Shown here: positions 12,602 through 13,084 of the stretch, one piece after another
How positions within the stretch are numbered: position 1 is the first letter of the stretch
Layout of the letters: each line of letters opens with the position of its first letter
Source: Bacteroidota bacterium
GTDB taxonomy: Bacteria; Bacteroidota; Bacteroidia; Bacteroidales; UBA4417
Direction of reading: 5' to 3'
Length of the DNA: 13,084 bases
NCBI GenBank assembly: GCA_020048595.1
Contig: JAIFMH010000246.1
Coordinates: forward strand, 1 to 13,084
The notes under the pieces: model-generated
What the model was told of the DNA's origin: nothing
Database searches by the model: none
The model's input: the letters and a program-made list of their open reading frames with translations, nothing else
Position numbers and translations under genes: made by a program

Positions 12602-13084
12602 ATGAGTAACGACGTTAACGTTAACGACGAAGTAAACAATGTTGAAGATGCTGCTGAAGTAACAGCAACCGAAGCCATTGTAACACCTGTTGCAGAAGTT
12701 GAAACAGTTGTTGAGGAAGCAGTTGCAGAAGTTCCTGCAGTAGAAGCAGTTGCTGAAGTTCCAGCAGTAGAAGAAGTAGTTGCAGAAGTTGAACCAGTTG
12801 CAGAAGTAGCTGTTGCAGAAGTTCCTGAAGTAGAGGAAGTTGTTGCTGAAGCTCCTAAAGCTCCGGAAGCACCTGTTGCACCTGCTGAATTTGATTGGGA
12901 TGCTATCGGAAAGAAACATGAATCGTATAAACCAGCTGACCGTAAGCGTTTAGAAGACATTTATGACCAAACTTTAAGCTCAATCGGCGATCATGAAGTA
13001 CTTGATGGCTTGGTTGTTGGACTTACCAGCCGCGAGGTTGTTGTAAACATCGGTTTTAAATCCGATGGTGTAATTCCGGTTTCG
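12602..13084 (+). CDS. rpsA: 30S ribosomal protein S1, N-terminal part (runs off the window)
   Basis: Ribosomal protein S1 binds mRNA through repeated S1 (OB-fold) domains and aids translation initiation. Only the first 161 codons are present and the frame is open at the right edge. Residues 1-95 are a low-complexity acidic extension rich in Val, Ala, Glu and Pro with recurring VAEVP (41, 50, 71) and related VAEV units. The linker FDWDAIGKKHESY (97-109) and KRLEDIYDQTLSSI (115-128) precede the first S1 domain from about residue 130, recognisable by VLDGLVVGLTSREVVVNIG and FKSDGVIPVS. That layout is typical of Bacteroidota S1. Start chosen: the ATG at 12602 is the first after the TACCTTTG promoter and precedes the acidic tail. 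Minus-strand frames over this region are mirror images of the repetitive codons, not genes. The absence of Shine-Dalgarno sites in the window makes mRNA recruitment by S1 especially relevant. Confidence 0.93.
   Translation, partial: MSNDVNVNDEVNNVEDAAEVTATEAIVTPVAEVETVVEEAVAEVPAVEAVAEVPAVEEVVAEVEPVAEVAVAEVPEVEEVVAEAPKAPEAPVAPAEFDWDAIGKKHESYKPADRKRLEDIYDQTLSSIGDHEVLDGLVVGLTSREVVVNIGFKSDGVIPVS

Noticed and set aside
12560..12960. Two long minus-strand frames opposite rpsA
   Set aside because: They are mirror images of the repetitive Val/Ala/Glu codons of the S1 tail, with low-complexity Cys/Asn/Phe or Ser/Thr/Ala translations. The plus frame continues into a clear S1 domain.

Overview
The window reads as a chromosomal segment of a Bacteroidota bacterium. 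Evidence: a short primary sigma factor without region 1.1, a YidC with a large periplasmic domain directly downstream of pyrG, an S1 protein with a long acidic N-terminal extension, start codons preceded by A/T-rich sequence instead of Shine-Dalgarno sites, and four promoters carrying the phylum's TAnnTTTG -7 element. MqnA indicates menaquinone synthesis by the futalosine route, which is more typical of non-Bacteroides lineages. I cannot name a genus.

Layout. On the minus strand, reading from 3744 down to 60, lie dapF (meso-DAP synthesis), a GNAT acetyltransferase starting 4 bases after dapF, mltG (endolytic murein transglycosylase) and an exported DUF2279 protein. The first three look like one envelope-related unit. 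A pair of 31-base hairpin repeats separates mltG from the DUF2279 gene. Divergently, on the plus strand, come htrA (periplasmic protease with two PDZ domains), rpoD (housekeeping sigma factor), a receiver-only response regulator, pyrG (CTP synthase) and yidC (membrane insertase). A strong bidirectional terminator separates yidC from the convergent mqnA gene. A 500-base divergent region between mqnA and the right edge carries a large inverted interspersed repeat and the promoter and leader of rpsA. Only the first 161 codons of rpsA are in the window.

Functionally this is mostly core machinery: cell-wall precursor synthesis and glycan processing, envelope quality control and membrane protein insertion, transcription initiation, pyrimidine nucleotide supply, respiratory quinone synthesis and translation initiation. 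No mobile element, CRISPR array, toxin-antitoxin pair, phage gene or defence cassette is visible. The less routine content is non-coding: palindromes upstream of the orphan response regulator, hairpins in the rpoD, pyrG, yidC and rpsA leaders, a possible sigma-54 site before htrA, and two families of intergenic inverted repeats. I found no clear candidate for a wholly new multi-gene system.
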